The translations under genes and the position numbers were made by a program. Positions 1 through 10,500 of a stretch of 64,000 bases of DNA are shown here, piece by piece. The notes under the pieces are model-generated. The model had not been told where the DNA came from and did not search any database. It saw only the letters and a program-made list of their open reading frames with translations. The stretch covers positions 97,501-161,500 of the forward strand of contig WBZZ01006243.1 in assembly GCA_019918135.1 (NCBI GenBank). Reading direction: 5' to 3'. Every line of letters starts with the position of its first letter. Position 1 is the first letter of the stretch. The stretch comes from Paulinella micropora. Lineage: Eukaryota > Cercozoa > Imbricatea > Euglyphida > Paulinellidae.

Positions 1-166
1 AACCCCATCCATAACAATTTGACAGGCAACTGGGTCCTGGGCTACCAACCAGCATAGCAGAGTTAAAGATCTTTTATGTGGCCTCAACGATCCTCCTCCC
101 CAGCATACCACCAAAATTCATAGTTGGATTGGCATCACAATTTAACGCCGTAAGGGTTGGGCTGAA
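1..166 (+). repeat. Rep-L dispersed repeat, diverged 3' part
   Basis: This matches the last third of the roughly 410-bp repeat seen at 785, 2447, 45424 and 46708, with clear divergence. Like the others it ends in a GGGCTG motif that runs directly into AAT repeats. No long conserved reading frame is present, so it looks non-coding. Confidence 0.6.
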
Positions 167-431
167 TAATAATAATAATGATAATAATAATAATGCTTCT
201 CTGTCAATGGCGAATGCATTTCTGCACATGTGCCTCCATCGTCTCACCCGCGAGGGGAGTACGAAGATTCGACGATAGGCTCTACTGACACCCCCGCAAG
301 GCAGCTCCAAGCCTTCCAGACAGACCAATACTTTCAAAGAAAATATCCTTTGAAAATACTGGCACCGACGGGAATCGAACTGGCGACAGGTCCCAGATGG
401 TAGACCTTAACCACTGGGCTATCGCGGTGCC
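166..431 (-). repeat. tRNA-derived SINE (Rep-T), copy with best tRNA-like head
   Basis: Read on the minus strand, positions 431-361 form a 71-nt tRNA-like head. The 7-bp acceptor stem GGCACCG/CGGTGCC is perfect, the A-box-like segment is TAGCCCAGTGG, and the B-box is GTTCGATTCC. The T stem is imperfect, so this is a SINE promoter head and not a working tRNA gene. The body includes ACTCCCCTCGCGGGTGAGAC and continues to the 3' tail, which is the ATT repeat at 166-194. This copy differs from the other SINEs in the head (its acceptor stem is intact, theirs has one mismatch) and in the first body segment. Confidence 0.75.
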
Positions 432-443
432 ACTAAAATGATA

Positions 444-445
444 AC

Positions 446-485
<40 letters not shown>

Positions 486-753
486 GTGCTTCTCTGTCAA
501 TGGCTGATGCATTTCTGCACATGCGCCTCCATCGTCTCACCCGTGAGGGGAGTACGAAGAATTGACGATAGGCTCTAATGACACCCCCGCAAGGGCAGTT
601 CCAACACTTCCAGACGGACCGGTATGTTCAATGAAAATACTGGTCCAGAAATAGACAGGTATGTTCAATGAAAATACTGGTGGCACCGACGGGAATCGAA
701 CTGGCGACAGGGCCCAGATGGTAGAACTTGACCACTGGGCTATCACGGTGTCC
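444..753 (-). repeat. tRNA-derived SINE (Rep-T)
   Basis: The head is at 753-682 and the (ATT)n tail at 444-484. The body contains a duplicated 26-nt segment (CAGTATTTTCATTGAACATA) found once or twice in different copies, which defines length variants of the family. Confidence 0.75.
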
Positions 754-754
754 A

Positions 755-784
<30 letters not shown>

Positions 785-787
<3 letters not shown>

Positions 788-1196
788 ATATCTGAGGCGT
801 ACTGATGCAGCTAATGGCATATCCTCAACGGACATAAGCCTCCAATACCCTTGTTCGAGGTCCTCCACCCCCCCGTGTCAGTCTCTCGCCTGATGATCGG
901 GGCCACCGATGGAGCTCCTGAGGGCAAGACTGCACTAAGCCGAGGTTATTCCGCAGTCCCAGCAACCTCTTGCAAGACGTCACCGAATGTGCAAGTGCAT
1001 ACACCAAGCGCGGTTGCTAGAGCTGCCTCGAAACCCCACCCATAACAATCTGGTGTCTGCTGGGTCCTGGGCTATCAACCAGCATATGCGGAGTTTAAGA
1101 TCTTTTACGCGCGCAACGACCCTCGTCCCCAGCATCTACCACCAAAGGGTTATGAGTTGGCGTCACAGTTTAACGCCTTGAGGCCATTGGGCTGGA
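785..1196 (+). repeat. Rep-L dispersed repeat
   Basis: This is a full-length copy of about 410 bp, starting near TATCTGAGGCGTACTGATGC and ending at GGCCATTGGGCTG. It is more than 95% identical by eye to the copies at 2447, 45424 and 46708. The short reading frames inside it are not conserved as proteins, so it is probably a second non-autonomous retroelement family. Confidence 0.7.
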
Positions 1197-1268
1197 ACTC
1201 TGTTTAGCAAGTGTGACTAGGTTTTTTCATCGGGATTTCCCTCAAATATGTCACAGTCAACACTCCAA

Positions 1269-1269
<1 letters not shown>

Positions 1270-1350
<81 letters not shown>

Positions 1351-1581
1351 GTGCTTCTCTTTCGATGGCTGATGCATTTCTGCACATGCGCCTCCATCGT
1401 CTCACCCGTGAGGGGAGTACGAAGAATTGACGATAGGCTCTAATGACACCCCCGCACGGGCAGTTCCAACACTTCCAGACGGACCGGTATGTTCAATGAA
1501 AATACTGGTGGCACCGACGGGAATCGAACTGTCGACAGGGCCCAGATGGTAGAACTTGACCACTGGGCTATCACGGTGTCC
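1270..1581 (-). repeat. tRNA-derived SINE (Rep-T)
   Basis: The head is at 1581-1510 and the tail is an uninterrupted AAT run of about 80 nt (1270-1351). The sequence just outside the tail (CCTCAAATATGTCACAGTCA, from 1242) recurs at the tail of the SINE at 28430, so the flank was either carried along or belongs to the family. Confidence 0.75.
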
Positions 1582-1653
1582 ATAATAATAATAATAATAA
1601 TAATAGGCTTCCTCAGACTATAGCATCAGATCCAGATCCTGGACATGTGCCTC

Positions 1654-1655
<2 letters not shown>

Positions 1656-1706
<51 letters not shown>

Positions 1707-1974
1707 GTGCTTCTCTGTCAATGGCTGATGCATTTCTGCACATGCGCCTCCATCGTCTCACCCGTGAGGGGAGTACGAAGAATTGACGATAAGCTCTAAT
1801 GACACCCCCGCAAGGGCAGTTCCAACACTTCCAGACGGGCCGGTATGTTCAATGAAAATACTGGTCCAGAAATAGACCGGTATGTTCAATGAAAATACTG
1901 GTGGCACCGACGGGAATCGAACTGGCGACAGGGCCCAGATGGTAGAACTTGACCACTGGGCTATCACGGTGTCC
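1656..1974 (-). repeat. tRNA-derived SINE (Rep-T)
   Basis: This copy has the head at 1974-1903, a duplicated body segment and an AAT tail at 1656-1707. It abuts the next copy directly. Confidence 0.75.
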
Positions 1975-1976
1975 AT

Positions 1977-1978
<2 letters not shown>

Positions 1979-2027
<49 letters not shown>

Positions 2028-2293
2028 GTGCTTCTCTGTCAATGGCTGATGCATTTCTGCACATGCGCCTCCATCGTCTCACCCGTGAGGGGAGTACGAA
2101 GAATTGACGATAGGCTCTAATGACACCCCCGCAAGGGCAGTTCCAACACTTCCAGACGGACCGGTATGTTCAATGAAAATACTGGTCCAGACGGACCGGT
2201 ATGTTCAATGAAAATACTGGTGGCACCGACGAAAATCGAACTGGCGACAGGGCCCAGATGGTAGAACTTGACCACTGGGCTATCACGGTGTCC
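1979..2293 (-). repeat. tRNA-derived SINE (Rep-T)
   Basis: The tail is at 1979-2027 and the head ends at 2293. It lies in the same orientation as the copies at 1656 and 1270 and is linked to them only by AAT runs, so the left cluster is a head-to-tail chain. Confidence 0.75.
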
Positions 2294-2339
<46 letters not shown>

Positions 2340-2446
2340 GACTTATCAGTCAATTGGCCTTTGATCCTGTCGGACATGTGCCTCCATTGGTAGCACGGGG
2401 CCGTTCGGTGACGCGGCTCCGCTCCAATAATAATAGTAATAATAAT

Positions 2447-2857
2447 ATTTACTATATCTGAGGCGTACTGATGCAGCTAATGGCATATCCTCAACGGACA
2501 TAAGCCTCCAATACCCTTGTTCGAGGTCCTCCACCCCCCCGTGTCAGTCTCTCGCCTGATGATCGGGGCCACTGATGGAGCTCCTGAGAGCAAGACTGCA
2601 CTAAGCCGAGGTTATTCCGCAGTCCCAGCAACCTCTTGCAAGACGTCACCGAATGTGCAAGTGCATACACCAAGCGCGGTTGCTAGAGCTGCCTCGAAAC
2701 CCCACCCATAACAATCTGGTGTCTGCTGGGTCCTGGGCTATCAACCAGCATATGCGGAGTTTAAGATCTTTTACGCGCGCAACGACCCTCCTCCCCAGCA
2801 TCTACCACCAAAGGGTTATGAGTTGGCGTCACAGTTTAACGCCTTGAGGCCATTGGG

Positions 2858-2861
<4 letters not shown>
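2447..2861 (+). repeat. Rep-L dispersed repeat
   Basis: This is a full copy preceded by a short unique segment (2340-2446) and followed by an AAT run at 2862-2906. It differs from the 785 copy at only a few positions (for example GAGAGC versus GAGGGC). Confidence 0.7.
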
Positions 2862-2906
<45 letters not shown>

Positions 2907-3037
2907 GCGATATCACCACCGCCACCATCAGCATCATCATCGACAACAACAAAAACATGACCACTACCAACAACAACAACAACAACAACCACAACAACAA
3001 CAACAGCAACAACACCAACAACAACACCAACAACAAC

Positions 3038-3068
<31 letters not shown>

Positions 3069-3135
3069 GCAGCAGCAACACCAACAACAATTGAACAACA
3101 ACAATTGAACAACAATTGAACAACAATTGAACAGC

Positions 3136-3169
<34 letters not shown>

Positions 3170-3277
3170 GCAACAGCAACAACAACAATTGAACAACAAC
3201 AACAACAACAAACAGATCACACCCATTCTCTCTTTAACACAAAAAACCAAAGCCATGCAACAGAAAACAACACGCAA
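2862..3277. repeat. AAT microsatellite followed by CAA/CAG/CCA-rich low-complexity tract
   Basis: The segment 2862-2906 is (AAT)n. From 2910 to about 3215 the sequence is an imperfect CAA tract with CAC and CAG variants and several CAATTGAACAACAA interruptions. Open frames across it encode only homopolymers and are not genes. Confidence 0.85.
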
Positions 3278-4583
3278 ACAATCAACAGAACCCCCCCCCC
3301 CAAGCTTAAAAAAGGCGGAAAAACATTTGAACTTGAAAATTTCAAGTCAAGTTTGAGTGTAGAAATTTGAACTTGACATTGAAAATTTGATAAATTACAT
3401 TAGGTTGCATGCATTTTGATGTAAACAACATAAAAACGAAAAGGAACCAACCTCAACCAAGTTCCAACCGGAAACTGCTCGCTCAGTGTACGTGTAACGG
3501 TTGCAACGGTAACCAATTGCTTTAAAAATGATTCGCATTGTTTTATTCAGTTAAAATGTTTCATTTTGAAAGAAAACAAAAGCAAAAACAGTAATATTAA
3601 TATTAGATAGGATCTGTCATTGTCTGTCCATGTTAATTAATCACTGAGCTACTAGTGCTTCACATTCAGAACCGATGCCACCCGCAAACTTGAAAAATTT
3701 TAATTTAAATTTGAATTTGAATTGCAATCTGAGTTAATATTATTAATTTTGAATTAATTAAATTAAAGTACATACGTTTTGGTGTAAAACAACATATATA
3801 AAACCAGAGAGAAACTAAACTCAATCAAGTTAGAACCACTCAGCAAAGAAAGGCCACGGTGACTGCAAAATCGTTAAAAAAAACTGCTGTAACGGCGGAG
3901 TGGAAATTCAAAGTTTTTAAATTTTTTTCCAAGATATGAATTCAGTGAGGTGAAATCTTTTGTTTTTATTCAAACAATATTAATATTAATGTATACATTG
4001 TATAACCATCAAACGTGTGCAACCGACTTTCATATTTCAGCTTGCATGCGGTTAACTTCCACTTATCCTGTCACTGAACCGTGTCCAGACCTACGACAAG
4101 ACAAAACGATTCCGCTCCTAGTCCAGTTTTGAAAAAAAAAGTATATAAGAAAAATAATTTATTTTTGTTGGTTTTAATTGTCTTATCATAATTATCAACA
4201 TCGTTGTTCAAATTCAACTAATAGAAAAATTTAAGAACGTGACGACTGTTACTGTGACTCAATATTTAATAAGATAACAACTATCTAACGACTTGTAGAA
4301 TGTGGAATACCTAACGTAGAAGGCGTATTCCTCATTCTACAAGTCGTTAGATAGTTGTTATATTATTAAATATTGAGCCTGAGTCACTGTAACACTGTCA
4401 CGACTCAATTTCCTGACCAAAAATTTCACAACTAAAGCTAGTCCTGGAGTTCAATACTGATAACTGTCAATTTAATTAATAAATATTAATATTATCTTAT
4501 TTTGATAAATTAATGTTTATGGTATTTAATGATTTATCAATTTGACACTTCCATCTAACTTAATATTTGGTTGCGATCGGTGA
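3278..4583. other. AT-rich non-coding segment
   Basis: No convincing gene is seen. Two diverged segments, about 3410-3480 and 3770-3845, resemble each other (ACAACATA, AACCAACCTCAACCAAGTT versus AACTAAACTCAATCAAGTT), which suggests an old duplication of a promoter-like or LTR-like sequence. A long imperfect palindrome occupies its last third. Confidence 0.5.
4238..4404. repeat. Long imperfect palindrome
   Basis: Two arms of roughly 80 nt face each other around a centre near 4320. The left arm reads from GTGACGACTGTTACTGTGAC through ATAACAACTATCTAACGACT to GTGGAATACC. The right arm is its reverse complement with a few indels. It is long enough to extrude a cruciform. It could be a foldback MITE or the inverted terminus of an element. 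It does not share sequence with the telomere-like palindromes further right. Confidence 0.75.
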
Positions 4584-4637
4584 CCCACCAAACTTTACCT
4601 TCCTCAAGGTAAAATTTTTCCCAATAATATTTATTTT

Positions 4638-6743
4638 GTGCTTTCTAAAGCTCCTTTTGACTATGCCATTATCTACCCTGATAATACTCGTGCTCCGTCT
4701 GTGACTCGTCGGTTGTTGCATGCTAACAAACCTTTTGCTTTGCTAATTAACACAGATCTGTTACATTTGGTTGGTACAACTTTTAGTGAACATGGACTTG
4801 AGGTTGATAATGATGTAGCGATCGCTAAGCTTGCTGCTTGTCGTAAACTTGTCTTTTCATCGTGTAATCTTACATGGGTTGTCAGTCCTGACTGGCCTGG
4901 TGTACCTGCTACTGAAGTTTACCTGTCTGAGTTGTCTGCCGATATGCGTCTTACTCAGACTATTTCGTGCGAATGCTTTGTTACTGAGTTTATACGCATG
5001 TCGCGTCCGCCTACTTTGAAAGACATTCGTGAAGCTATGCAGACTGATGCTGGAGCTGTGTCTTTTCTTGCGTCTGTTGAGTCTTCTAAGCTTAAATCTG
5101 TTCAAGTTCCAGGTGGTGTGTTTGTAAAGGATAGCGGGCGTTTGTTGCGTTTTCGCTCTGTTGTTGACTTGAAACGTCCTATAGCTGAGTGTCCTATCTA
5201 CTTGCCTGCCTCTTTGCGGTCGCGTGCCATTAGTGCTTCTCACCGGTTGGATAATCATGTCCGTGCCCAACGTCTTTGTGTTAAGCTGTCTGATCTTTAT
5301 TATTGGGATACGTTGCGCGCTGATGTTGAGTCTGTTTTGAAGTCTTGTGAATTTTGTCTTGTTGCACGTGCTCGTCGTTTGCTGCGGCATGCTCAATACA
5401 CTTCCATGACTGTTGATTCTCCGCACAAGGGTTTTGGTTTGGATATTTACGGTCCAATTAACATCAAAAATGACGGAAATTTCTCGTATATTTTGACTTG
5501 TGTTGATTTGTTTCATGGTTATGTTCGTTATTATCCATTGCGGACTAAATCTTCGTTTGAAGTTGTAACTTGTCTTCAGAATAATGTGTTTGATCATGTT
5601 GGCTATCCGGATTTTATCCTAACTGATGGTGATTCGAATTTTCGTTCTGAGTTAATTACTGATTATTGCGCTTTAACTGATATTCATCAGCTGCACACTG
5701 CTCCATATTCTCCTTGGGAACTTGGTCGTGTCGAGCGGCGGCACCAGGATTTACATATGGCTTTGCTTAGTCTCGTCGATAAGTCTTTGTGGTCTATTGT
5801 ATTACCCGGGCATGCTGCGCGCGCGTCGAATACTCTTGTTTCTACTGCGACTGGTGTCTGTCCTTCTGAGGTTGAGTACGGTTATGTGCCGCGTGGTCCT
5901 TCTCGGTTGGCTGCTACTTTACCGGAATCTTTCGTTGTTCCTTCGAGTTCTAGATCTTTGGATCCTAGTGCGCTCGCTCTTCATATTCAGGCTTTACGTG
6001 ATTCGCAAAGGATTTTTACTGTTATCCTTGATCGCAGAATTTCCGCTCGTCGTAAAAAAGGTGTCGAGAGTAAGAATAGCGAAGCAAAATCAGGCCGCGC
6101 TGTTGCTAAATTTACCGTTGGCGACCGGGTTGCGGTCTACGCTCCTTCTTCTTCATCGTCTATCCCTTCTAAAGCTCTTTTACATTGGCGTGCGCCTTGT
6201 GTTATCGAATCTGTTGAGGATGGCTTATATACTTGTGTCCATTCTGATGGTTCTCGTCGCGCGGTGCGTGTTTCTGATATTATCCGGGATTATTCTGTTT
6301 CACCTGTTGTTGTGTCTGCACGTCTTGACGCGGCGCAGCCTCGTGTCGTGGCGCGATATGTTCCTGGTCAGTTGCTTGCGTTTGCGGATTTTATTCCAGG
6401 TGAATCAGTTTCGAATAAGAAATTTCTGGTGGGTTCGTTTGTCCGTCAGTCTAGCGAGGATGATTTTATTGAAGTTGAGTTTCTCGCTACAGCTCGCGCG
6501 ACTGCGCCCTATCGCTTCTTGCCAGTCTGGATTGATACTCAGACTAACAAGCCTATTCTCCGCCAATTTAAGCCTCTTGTTGCCGGTGCGGGAAAGGAAC
6601 GATTTTCGCGATGGTCCGGGAAACAGCGGGTGGATTGTGTACTACCGTGGAATATCTCGTTGACCTCGCAAGGTGCGTTGTCTCCTGCTTCTCTGGTCGA
6701 GATCGACAAAGAAGGTTGGACCCCTTACGTCGTACAGGTCTGA
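4638..6743 (+). CDS. Retroviral-type (rve) integrase, Ty3/Gypsy- or Polinton-like, 5' end uncertain
   Basis: The frame is open from 4584 with no ATG near its start, so the 5' end is truncated or lies across a splice site. Of 701 residues, positions about 200-245 carry an HHCC zinc-binding module (two His, then CEFC). It is followed by the DDE core with Asp in GLDIYGP, Asp in LTDGDSNF and Glu in ELGRVERRHQ. The C-terminal third has an SH3-like integrase tail (FTVGDRVAVYAP). No reverse transcriptase or RNase H motif is visible upstream. Codon use (TCT, GCT, CGT, GTT) is richer in T and G than the AT-biased viral genes that begin at 6959, so it probably belongs to a different element. Ty3-type pol fragment and Polinton integrase are both possible. 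Confidence 0.8.
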   Translation: MLSKAPFDYAIIYPDNTRAPSVTRRLLHANKPFALLINTDLLHLVGTTFSEHGLEVDNDVAIAKLAACRKLVFSSCNLTWVVSPDWPGVPATEVYLSELSADMRLTQTISCECFVTEFIRMSRPPTLKDIREAMQTDAGAVSFLASVESSKLKSVQVPGGVFVKDSGRLLRFRSVVDLKRPIAECPIYLPASLRSRAISASHRLDNHVRAQRLCVKLSDLYYWDTLRADVESVLKSCEFCLVARARRLLRHAQYTSMTVDSPHKGFGLDIYGPINIKNDGNFSYILTCVDLFHGYVRYYPLRTKSSFEVVTCLQNNVFDHVGYPDFILTDGDSNFRSELITDYCALTDIHQLHTAPYSPWELGRVERRHQDLHMALLSLVDKSLWSIVLPGHAARASNTLVSTATGVCPSEVEYGYVPRGPSRLAATLPESFVVPSSSRSLDPSALALHIQALRDSQRIFTVILDRRISARRKKGVESKNSEAKSGRAVAKFTVGDRVAVYAPSSSSSIPSKALLHWRAPCVIESVEDGLYTCVHSDGSRRAVRVSDIIRDYSVSPVVVSARLDAAQPRVVARYVPGQLLAFADFIPGESVSNKKFLVGSFVRQSSEDDFIEVEFLATARATAPYRFLPVWIDTQTNKPILRQFKPLVAGAGKERFSRWSGKQRVDCVLPWNISLTSQGALSPASLVEIDKEGWTPYVVQV

Positions 6744-6958
6744 GTGAGTATCTCTTCTTTGTTGCGTTGTTTGTTGCATTTGCATGCCTGGATGCATCAT
6801 TGATGCTTTGTTCATCATTCTTGTTGGGCGTTGCCTCCCTCTCTGGCTTCGGCTGGGGAGGGCCACTCATGTTTATTTGTGTTCTTTCCGACGTACTGGT
6901 ATGCCCTGGAATGGTGCCGTCGTCTGGATAAGTTTTTGTTATAGGTGGTTGGGTTTGT

Positions 6959-7444
6959 ATGCAAGGTGTAGGTGCTATTGGTATACTTTTAGGGAGTGTA
7001 GTATACAATACATTGACTGCTCAACCAGATGCTCCTATTAAATTGGAAGAAGAACGATTTCATACTACTGGAAGTAATTATAATGGCCCTGCTACACGAG
7101 TGGAAAGTCGTCTCCAATTAGAAGATAGAACTCGTGGTAAGTTTCCTTACATTTTACCAGCAGACACTTTGGATTTAATTGCTTTTGAACATGATCTATT
7201 GTATACTACTGGTGATAAAAATGTCCAAAACTTCGCCGACCAACGATACTTTGAAAGAATTACTAATATAACAGAATATTTGACGAGTAATGGATTGGCG
7301 AGTGAAGAAGTTGCCAAAACTATTTCTGAGAATTACAATTCAATGTTCTCAAAAGCAGCTATATCTAAAATGGCATTACAAGCACAAGGACGTGCTCGTA
7401 GTATATTTGGACGCGATGAAATTCTGGAAAAACTATTAAATTAA
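6959..7444 (+). CDS. Phospholipase A2-like virion protein
   Basis: The 161-residue product begins with a short hydrophobic stretch and then shows the parvovirus-type PLA2 fold signature: a calcium loop YNGPATR, the catalytic pair with Tyr in AFEHDLLY, and a second acidic site NFADQRYFERI. Parvovirus VP1, Polintons/adintoviruses and many Polinton-like viruses carry this domain, where it is thought to help the particle breach membranes during entry. It is intact here, the first gene of the morphogenesis block, and followed within a few bases by a decayed structural gene. The N terminus may be shortened, because viral homologues usually have a longer glycine-rich leader. The enzyme call is from motifs; virion location is inferred from the family. 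Confidence 0.82.
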   Translation: MQGVGAIGILLGSVVYNTLTAQPDAPIKLEEERFHTTGSNYNGPATRVESRLQLEDRTRGKFPYILPADTLDLIAFEHDLLYTTGDKNVQNFADQRYFERITNITEYLTSNGLASEEVAKTISENYNSMFSKAAISKMALQAQGRARSIFGRDEILEKLLN

Positions 7445-7446
7445 TA

Positions 7447-8536
7447 ATGCTTTTATACAAAATGTAGACCAAACATTAACTTCCATGATTGGGGTCATGA
7501 ATAATGTGGGCAGTTTTGATAAAGACACTAACTTTAAAGTAAATAAAATAGCCAATCCTGCTACATTTAGCAAACGATATGAAAACTTGGTGAATTCGTT
7601 AATCAAATGGTAAAATCACAAGAAAAAGCGGATGGTGTGAAAGGATATTCTCTTACCGCACCAGCAAATGAAACTACAAGTAATAATTTCATAGAAAAAA
7701 TAAATACAATAAATAAATAAAATACTTCAGCAGATATAGAGAAGGAAATAATTGTTGAGGTTCAGCCCACACCAAATCAAACAGAAATGGTAGTAGCACC
7801 TATGGATTCAATCGGACTCGGTAATAACTTGGCTATACTTCCAGATAAAACTGCTCAAGTAAAACATTTAAAGGGATTTGTTGATTTGCTAAAAAAAACA
7901 GGAAAGAAAATAAAACTTTCAAGTTATGATGATCCAATAAGTGGATGGGAAGAAGCTATTAAACAAGCCTTGCAGCAAGGGGCTAGTAAACCAATGATAA
8001 CAGAAGCAGATGATCTATTGGATAAGAGAATTTACGTAGATATGAAGGGTAGATTAAATGAAGAACAAATGAAACAATTGGAAGAACTAGAAATAAAAGA
8101 TCAGGAATACACAAAATCTTACCTACCTCGTGCAAATCCACCACAAACTCAACCACCACAAACTCAACCACCACAAACTCAACCACCACAAGCAACACTT
8201 GAACCAAAACCAATACCAGCACCACAACCTCAACCATATCCACAAACAGCAGCATTCGTAGAGGAACCTGTTCAACCGCCACAGAATAATTTAAAAGAAG
8301 ATCCAGATCCAGCAACAAAGCCAAATCAAGCTATGGTTGATAGTGTGAGTAGCATTGGTCAATTCGTTGATACGATTATGGGAAAACCTTCCGCTGATGA
8401 CAGAGAAGACTTATTGGCACTTATTCGTTTTCTAATGCCAAGTGATCAAAATGGTGGAATTGGCACTTCGCAAACAAACCCACTTATTAAAGGCAACGAA
8501 CAAAGACGCGATCGTGTGCTAGAAACCAAGAAATGA
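7447..8536 (+). pseudogene. Hypothetical structural protein with PPQTQ repeats, N terminus frameshifted
   Basis: A clean frame runs from the ATG at 7787 to 8536 (249 residues). Upstream codons back to about 7447 read as protein in shifting frames, with breaks near 7610 and a stop at 7718-7720, so the original gene was longer. Visible features are a lysine-rich N-terminal helix region, four copies of PPQTQ (from about 8138), a proline/glutamine linker and a C-terminal helical segment ending near NPLIKGNEQRRD. I recognise no family. Its place between the PLA2 gene and the ATPase suggests a virion or assembly role. Confidence 0.5.
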
Positions 8537-8585
8537 TTTTGAATCACTAGACAACACACTTTATAGCAACACGAATAATCACTTT

Positions 8586-8873
8586 ATGGTGAATAAATAC
8601 AATAGAGCCGTCATTCAGACTAGAGTAAAAGAAAAAAGAGAGTTTCCAAAAATGAAACGAAAACTGACGAGAAACTTCCCTGCTGAAATCCAGCGACAAG
8701 TTCAAACTCGTTCAGAAAGAAAAGATTTTAAACCACTTGTCAATCCTCCAAGTAATTATGCTTTTGGTAGTCCTTACTCTCCTTATTTTTATAATTATGC
8801 TTCACCACCCCAACCATTTGGTGCTGAATATGATAACTATAGATATAGTCCAAACTATTTTCAAAACCCATAA
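8586..8873 (+). CDS. Hypothetical basic protein with Tyr/Pro/Asn-rich tail
   Basis: This is 95 residues: a basic N-terminal half (RVKEKREFPKMKRKL) and a C-terminal half rich in Tyr, Pro, Phe and Asn (SPYSPYFYNYASPPQPFG). The frame is open upstream to about 8540 and overlaps the end of the previous gene, so it may be the frameshifted C terminus of that gene. It ends 11 bp before the packaging ATPase. No family is recognised. Confidence 0.45.
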   Translation: MVNKYNRAVIQTRVKEKREFPKMKRKLTRNFPAEIQRQVQTRSERKDFKPLVNPPSNYAFGSPYSPYFYNYASPPQPFGAEYDNYRYSPNYFQNP

Positions 8874-8884
8874 TATAGCAAGAC

Positions 8885-9788
8885 ATGCCCAGATCTACAT
8901 ACAAAGGATCAATAGCAAACAAGTTGCCACGAAAAACACTTTTAAAGCAGAATCTGGAGAAGACCAACATAGAAAAAGCACACGAGGAATTTACTATTGA
9001 CAGGCCAGTAATAACAGAATTAGATAGCAAAAAACCGCCCAAATTTAACAATGACTTGGAAATACAACCAATTAAAACACAAAGAGAAAGTGTTGAATTG
9101 CTTCCTATTCAAAAAGAAGGAATATTACCAGCAATGGGGACTATGGTTATATGTGCAAGCACTGGCGGAGGTAAATCAGTTATGATTTGTAATCTACTCG
9201 CCAAAAAGAACATGTTGAAAGGGTTTTATGATAGAATAGTAGTCTTTTGCTTAAGTCCGTGCCCGATTTTAGAAGACACTCTCAAGTTAAAAAAAGAAGA
9301 CATAATCAAAGAAGATAAGCCTGAGTTAATGAGAAAAATATTGACTAAACAAAAGGAACTGATTAAAACTAAAGGGTTTAAGAAGCACCAAAAATATTAT
9401 TGTTATTAGATGACATTGCACAGAGTAAAACTTTTCTCAAATCAGAAGTGCTTACTGAGTTGTTTTTCGCTTCAACACATGCTAAGGTGTCAGTCTGGGT
9501 AGCAACTCAGAGTTAAACACAACTTCCACGATGAGTAAGAATTAATTGCCACTTGATGATCATTTTTAATGGAGTAAGGAGAAGCGAACTTGACAGACTG
9601 CAGAGGAATATGAAAGTCCTTTTCTCACTAAAAAAGAATTTTACAGTATGGTTAAATATGCTACGGCAGAACCTTATTCATTCCTAGCAATTAACAATAC
9701 TGCTAGTGATACAACAACACAGTTTAGAAAGAATTTCTCTACTAATATATTGCGATTAAATAAGGATAGAGATATGCCAAACTTGTAA
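8885..9788 (+). pseudogene. FtsK/HerA-superfamily (A32-like) DNA-packaging ATPase, frameshifted
   Basis: The N-terminal ORF (8885-9409) has a basic leader and a Walker A motif CASTGGGKS at about residue 100. After a frameshift near 9390, the next frame shows the Walker B motif LLLLDDIAQ and the sensor motif VWVATQ. After another break near 9510-9600, a C-terminal part runs to the stop at 9786-9788. In nucleocytoplasmic viruses, Polintons, virophages and Polinton-like viruses this ATPase pumps DNA into the capsid. Its placement upstream of the capsid genes is standard for these viruses. At least two indels make it a pseudogene, unless they are sequencing errors. Confidence 0.82.
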
Positions 9789-9825
9789 AATTAAATTAAA
9801 AGTTTTTTCTGCGATAATATATGAC

Positions 9826-10408
9826 ATGGCGGAATCAACTACATTATACCAATCTTACTATCGGCAGGCACTCGCACTTTGGCATAAAACAAAATGCACA
9901 AGGAAAATTCGTAACAATTCGTAAAGGATCGCCAGAATACTTAGCAGTAAAGAAGATAGAAGAGGATATTAAGAGTGGCAAGATTAAGTGTCAATTAAAA
10001 CCAAAAGTAAGCAAATCAGGAAGTAAGAAAAATGAACAACCTATTTCTAGTGGGCAACCAGATCAAGTGCCAGACGAAGCATTGAAAAGAAAGGCACCAG
10101 ACATCGCATCAGCAAATAATTCATCTCCTGAACCAAATGCGAAACCTGTTGAAATGTCTCCAGCACCTAAGGTTGAACAATCTTTACCAAAATCTGTTAA
10201 TCCAACTCCTGTTTCTATGCCAAAACAAACTACTACAACACCAGTGAGCAAGATAGAAGCAATAGAAGATGCTTCTAAGGAAACTCCACCAACTGAAAAG
10301 GTTGCTCAAACTAATGACATTGATGTAAATCAAGCCATAGCGGATTTAAAGAAAATGAAAGAGGAAAGAATTACTCACAAGAATTTACAAAATATGAAAA
10401 AAAATTAA
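9826..10408 (+). pseudogene. Hypothetical Pro/Ser/Lys-rich protein
   Basis: A good start is the ATG at 9826, 4 bp after a TATATGA box, giving about 25 residues before a frame change into the main frame (about 9895-10408). The main frame includes a short folded-looking part (GKFVTIRKGSPEYLAVKKIE) and then a long low-complexity Pro/Ser/Lys tail ending in a charged helix. Similar position and composition are seen for minor virion proteins of small DNA viruses, but I do not recognise the family. Confidence 0.45.
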
Positions 10409-10500
10409 TGCTAATTGATAAAATAAGTTTTGTGATTATATAATGATTAAAAACTCAAGTGCTTCAGTTCGTTTGCCGATTGACTTTATTAATAAAATAA

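Noticed and set aside
361..431. A functional tRNA gene
   Set aside because: The anticodon and T arms do not pair well and the same sequence heads many dispersed copies with ATT tails, so it is a SINE promoter.
1213..1443. Open frames made of Asn, Ile, Leu or Tyr runs across AAT/ATT tracts (also at 28.3-31.4 and 46-47.8 kb)
   Set aside because: They are translations of microsatellites and SINE tails, present on both strands in the same places, without any coding signal.
4857..5597. A 246-codon minus frame opposite the integrase
   Set aside because: It is the antisense shadow of a gene with clear HHCC and DDE motifs.
5722..6663. A 313-codon plus frame overlapping the integrase
   Set aside because: It is an out-of-frame shadow, Leu/Val/Ser-rich because of the T-rich codon use of the real gene.
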